Shown here piece by piece: positions 61,250 to 64,000 of a stretch of DNA of 64,000 nt; the stretch's first letter is position 1, and each line of letters starts with the position of its first letter. Position numbers and translations under genes: made by a program. The stretch is from Leuctra nigra (Eukaryota > Arthropoda > Insecta > Plecoptera > Leuctridae): positions 1 to 64,000 of the forward strand of contig CAKOGZ010000083.1 in assembly GCA_934045905.1 (NCBI GenBank), in the 5' to 3' direction. A model generated the notes under the pieces. It was not told the DNA's origin and did not search any database. It was given only the letters and a program-made list of their open reading frames with translations.

Positions 61250-62871
61250 CTGAAAATGATACACCATATAGATGATGGAGAGAGGCTTAAAAAGTGCAGA
61301 AACACTTTTTTCTGTCAGACGCTCCGATACGCCGCATTTCTTAGTTTATGTCCTTCAGAAGCAGAAGGGCACAATCCTGATAGGTTTTCATCAATTTTTT
61401 GTCACTGTAGGTTAAAGCTTGTTAAGGGTCAGCTACGCTCGCTTCGCTCGCTTCGCTAACCTACCCTAACCTAACTTTATTATAAAATTATCTGACCGGG
61501 CAACGTCGGGCGACTCCAGGAGGCAGAGGGGAGATTTTTTTTTACATGTTAATGTTAAGCCTATTATTTTCGAAAAGTGTTTTATTTCATTTCTCGGCAT
61601 AACGTTGTGTAGGCTTCAAGAAAATTCGATAAAAATAGGGGGGTGCCACTTTAGAAGTAGCTCATATTGATATTTTTTTATTTGTTTCCTACTTTGTGAC
61701 GAATCTATTACTCTAAGAGAGTTGACAACGTTACCCAATATAGTAGATGGTGAGAGGCTTAAAAAGTGCAGAAACACTTTTTTATGTCAGACTCTCCGAT
61801 TCGCCGGAATTAACTGTTCATGTTATTCAGAAGCTGATGGGTCGACCCCCGATAGATTTTCATCCATTTTTTTGTCAATGTATATTGACCAACAATGTAG
61901 GTTAGCCTACAAAGGTAACAATGTAACAATTAACAATGTTTCTTAGATTTTCCTCATTTCCTAGGTTTTCATCCATTTTTTAGTCAATGGAGGTTAAAGC
62001 TTGTGATGAGTCAGCTACGCTCGCTTCGCTAACCTGTATTAACCTAACTTTATTATATAATAATCTGACAGGGCAGCGTCGGGCGACTCCAAGGGGGCAG
62101 AGTGGGGTTCTTTTTTATAATTTTATTTATAAGCCTATTTTTTTTCGAAAAGTGTTTTATTTCATTTCTCGGCATAACGTTGTGTAGGCTTCTAGAAAAT
62201 TCGATAAAAATAGGGGGGTGCCACTTTAGAAGTAGCTCATATTGATATTTTTTTATTTGTTTCCTACTTTGTGACGAATCTATTACTCTAAGAGAGTTGA
62301 CAACGTTACCCTATATAGTAGATGGTGAGAGTCTTAAAAAGTGCAGAAACACTTTTTTATGTCAGACTCTCCGATTCGCCGGAATTAACTGTTCATGTTA
62401 TTCAGAAGCTGATGGGTCGACCCCCGATAGATTTTCATCCATTTTTTTGTCAATGTATATTGACCAACAATGTAGGTTAGCCTACAAAGGTAACAATGTA
62501 ACAATTAACAATGTTCCTTAGATTTTCCTCATTTCCTAGGTTTTCATCCATTTTTTAGTCAATGGAGGTTAAAGCTTGTGATGAGTCAGCTACGCTCGCT
62601 TCGCTAACCTGTATTAACCTAACTTTATTATATAATAATCTGACAGGGCAGCGTCGGGCGACTCCAAGGGGGCAGAGTGGGGTTCTTTTTTATAATTTTA
62701 TTTATAAGCCTATTTTTTTGCGAAAAGTGTTTTATTACATTTCTCGGCATAACGTTGTGTAGGCATCAAGAAAATTCGATAAAAACAGGGGGGTGCCACT
62801 TAAGAAGTAGGTCATATTGAAAAAGTTTTGTTTGTTTCCTACTTTGTGACGAATCTATTACTCTTAGAGAG
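61250..62871 (+). repeat. HOR unit 41: A-B-B, 1,622 bp
   Basis: Full-length A, B 61722 with private ACCCAATATAG, terminal B 62297 with GAGAGTCTT. The terminal tail has CACTTAAGAAG, a left-domain variant reappearing at the right end. Confidence 0.93.
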
Positions 62872-64000
62872 CTGAAAATGATACATCATATAGATGATGG
62901 AGAGAGGCTTAAAAAGTGCAGAAACACTTTTTTCTGTCAGACGCTCCGATACGCCGCATTTCTTAGTTTATGTCCTTCAGAAGCAGAAGGGCACAATCCT
63001 GATAGGTTTTCATCAATTTTTTGTCACTGTAGGTTAAAGCTTGTTAAGGGTCAGCTACGCTCGCTTCGCTCGCTTCGCTAACCTACCCTAACCTAACTTT
63101 ATTATAAAATTATCTGACCGGGCAACGTCGGGCGACTCCAGGAGGCAGAGGGGAGATTTTTTTTTACATGTTAATGTTAAGCCTATTATTTTCGAAAAGT
63201 GTTTTATTTCATTTCTCGGCATAACGTTGTGTAGGCTTCAAGAAAATTCGATAAAAATAGGGGGGTGCCACTTTAGAAGTAGCTCATATTGATATTTTTT
63301 TATTTGTTTCCTACTTTGTGACGAATCTATTACTCTAAGAGAGTTGACAACGTTACCCTATATAGTAGATGGTGAGAGGCTTAAAAAGTGCAGAAACACT
63401 TTTTTATGTCAGACTCTCCGATTCGCCGGAATTAACTGTTCATGTTATTCAGAAGCTGATGGGTCGACCCCCGATAGATTTTCATCCATTTTTTTGTCAA
63501 TGTATATTGACCAACAATGTAGGTTAGCCTACAAAGGTAACAATGTAACAATTAACAATGTTTCTTAGATTTTCCTCATTTCCTAGGTTTTCATCCATTT
63601 TTTAGTCAATGGAGGTTAAAGCTTGTGATGAGTCAGCTACGCTCGCTTCGCTAACCTGTATTAACCTAACTTTATTATATAATAATCTGACAGGGCAGCG
63701 TCGGGCGACTCCAAGGGGGCAGAGTGGGGTTCTTTTTTATAATTTTATTTATAAGCCTATTTTTTTTCGAAAAGTGTTTTATTTCATTTCTCGGCATAAC
63801 GTTGTGTAGGATTCTAGAAAATTCGATAAAAATAGGGGGGTGCCACTTTAGAAGTAGCTCATATTGATATTTTTTTATTTGTTTCCTACTTTGTGACGAA
63901 TCTATTACTCTAAGAGAGTTGACAACGTTACCCTATATAGTAGATGGTGAGAGTCTTAAAAAGTGCAGAAACACTTTTTTATGTCAGACTCTCCGATTCG
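62872..64000 (+). repeat. HOR unit 42: A-B-B(partial), cut by window edge
   Basis: Full-length A with private ATACATCATAT, B 63344 with GTAGGATTCTAG, and the first 82 bases of a B from 63919 that already show GAGAGTCTT. Whether the unit is A-B-B or longer cannot be seen. Confidence 0.92.

Larger units (their letters stand above)
1..64000 (+). repeat. Higher-order satellite DNA array (A/B monomers), whole window
   Basis: The window is tiled without gaps by two homologous monomers, A (472 bp) and B (575 bp), all in the same orientation. I locate 42 A and 78 B; their lengths, with recorded indels, sum to exactly 64,000 bp. The array continues beyond both edges: the first A lacks its first 28 bases and the last B has only 82 bases. 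Monomers of one class differ from each other by only a few substitutions, while A and B are clearly diverged, which is the hallmark of a homogenised HOR satellite. Short open frames recur once or twice per monomer but are broken by shared stops and 1-bp indels that spread with the repeats, so they are not treated as genes. The sequence shows the repeat structure directly; chromosomal position (heterochromatin, centromere) is inference. Confidence 0.98.

Noticed and set aside
445..64000. Recurrent open frames of 60-86 codons, once or twice per monomer, all on the plus strand
   Set aside because: They repeat because the DNA repeats. The A frame is stopped in units 4 and 6 (CTCTGATACG), the B frame is stopped at 24722, one frame is shifted in units 18-20 by a 1-bp loss, and another is altered by the 1-bp loss in units 1-3 and 11; these breaks are copied along with the array. 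No domain or signal is recognisable, and the frames run through minisatellite and T-tracts.
1..64000. CRISPR array or phage/plasmid repeat region
   Set aside because: The repeats are hundreds of bases long with no unique spacers, and no cas-like or phage genes are present.
1..64000. rDNA, tRNA, snRNA or histone-type tandem gene cluster
   Set aside because: No conserved rRNA core, tRNA cloverleaf or coding sequence was recognised in either monomer on either strand.
1..64000. A hidden insertion or inverted monomer inside the array
   Set aside because: All landmark distances are explained by A and B lengths and listed small indels, summing to exactly 64,000 bp, and every monomer is in plus orientation.

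Overview
The whole 64 kb window is one uninterrupted, head-to-tail satellite DNA array with a higher-order repeat (HOR) structure. I find no supportable protein-coding gene, RNA gene, CRISPR array or intact transposon. Two related monomers alternate. Monomer A is normally 472 bp and begins at CTGAAAATGATACACC. Monomer B is normally 575 bp and begins at TTGACAACGTTACCC. A and B align along their whole length. B differs by a 109-bp internal segmental duplication, by lacking one copy of a 9-bp tandem motif, and by small indels (+109 +1 -9 +2 = +103 bp). I place 42 A and 78 B monomers, the first and last of them cut by the window edges. With the short variants included, their lengths add up to exactly 64,000 bp, so no base is left for an inserted element.

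The HOR unit is one A followed by one or more B. Of 42 units, 30 are A-B-B (about 1,622 bp, one of these cut at the right edge), nine are A-B (1,017-1,047 bp) and three are A-B-B-B (2,188-2,197 bp). The last B before each A has its own tail, for example GCGAAAAGTG and GGCATCAAG where other tails have TCGAAAAGTG and GGCTTCNAG. Position in the unit is therefore marked by sequence, as in classical HOR satellites.

Layout: (1) 1-11.3 kb is regular A-B-B with diagnostic variants recurring every 3,244 bp. (2) 11.3-16.6 kb is disturbed, with two A-B units that share a 28-bp deletion, then a block copied from near 2 kb. (3) 16.6-27.5 kb holds two consecutive A-B-B-B units, then A-B-B. (4) 27.5-32.3 kb is a fresh local triplication of one 1,621-bp unit. 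(5) 34-64 kb mixes A-B, A-B-B and A-B-B-B, carries a 9-bp-shorter A variant seen only right of 37 kb, and shows multi-kb super-repeats that differ by exactly one or two B monomers. Left- and right-specific variants change over at about 25-28 kb.

Organism: an array of this size and regularity points to eukaryotic heterochromatin (pericentromeric, centromeric, subtelomeric or a B/sex chromosome). By hand count the first 420 bases are about 40% G+C with 16 CpG, close to expectation, so there is no CpG depletion. Each A carries a short TTAGG-like stretch on the minus strand. Both would fit an arthropod, but this is a weak inference and I cannot name the species. Nothing visible suggests cooperating genes; the biology here is array turnover by unequal exchange and gene conversion, plus possible structural roles for conserved palindromes in the monomers.
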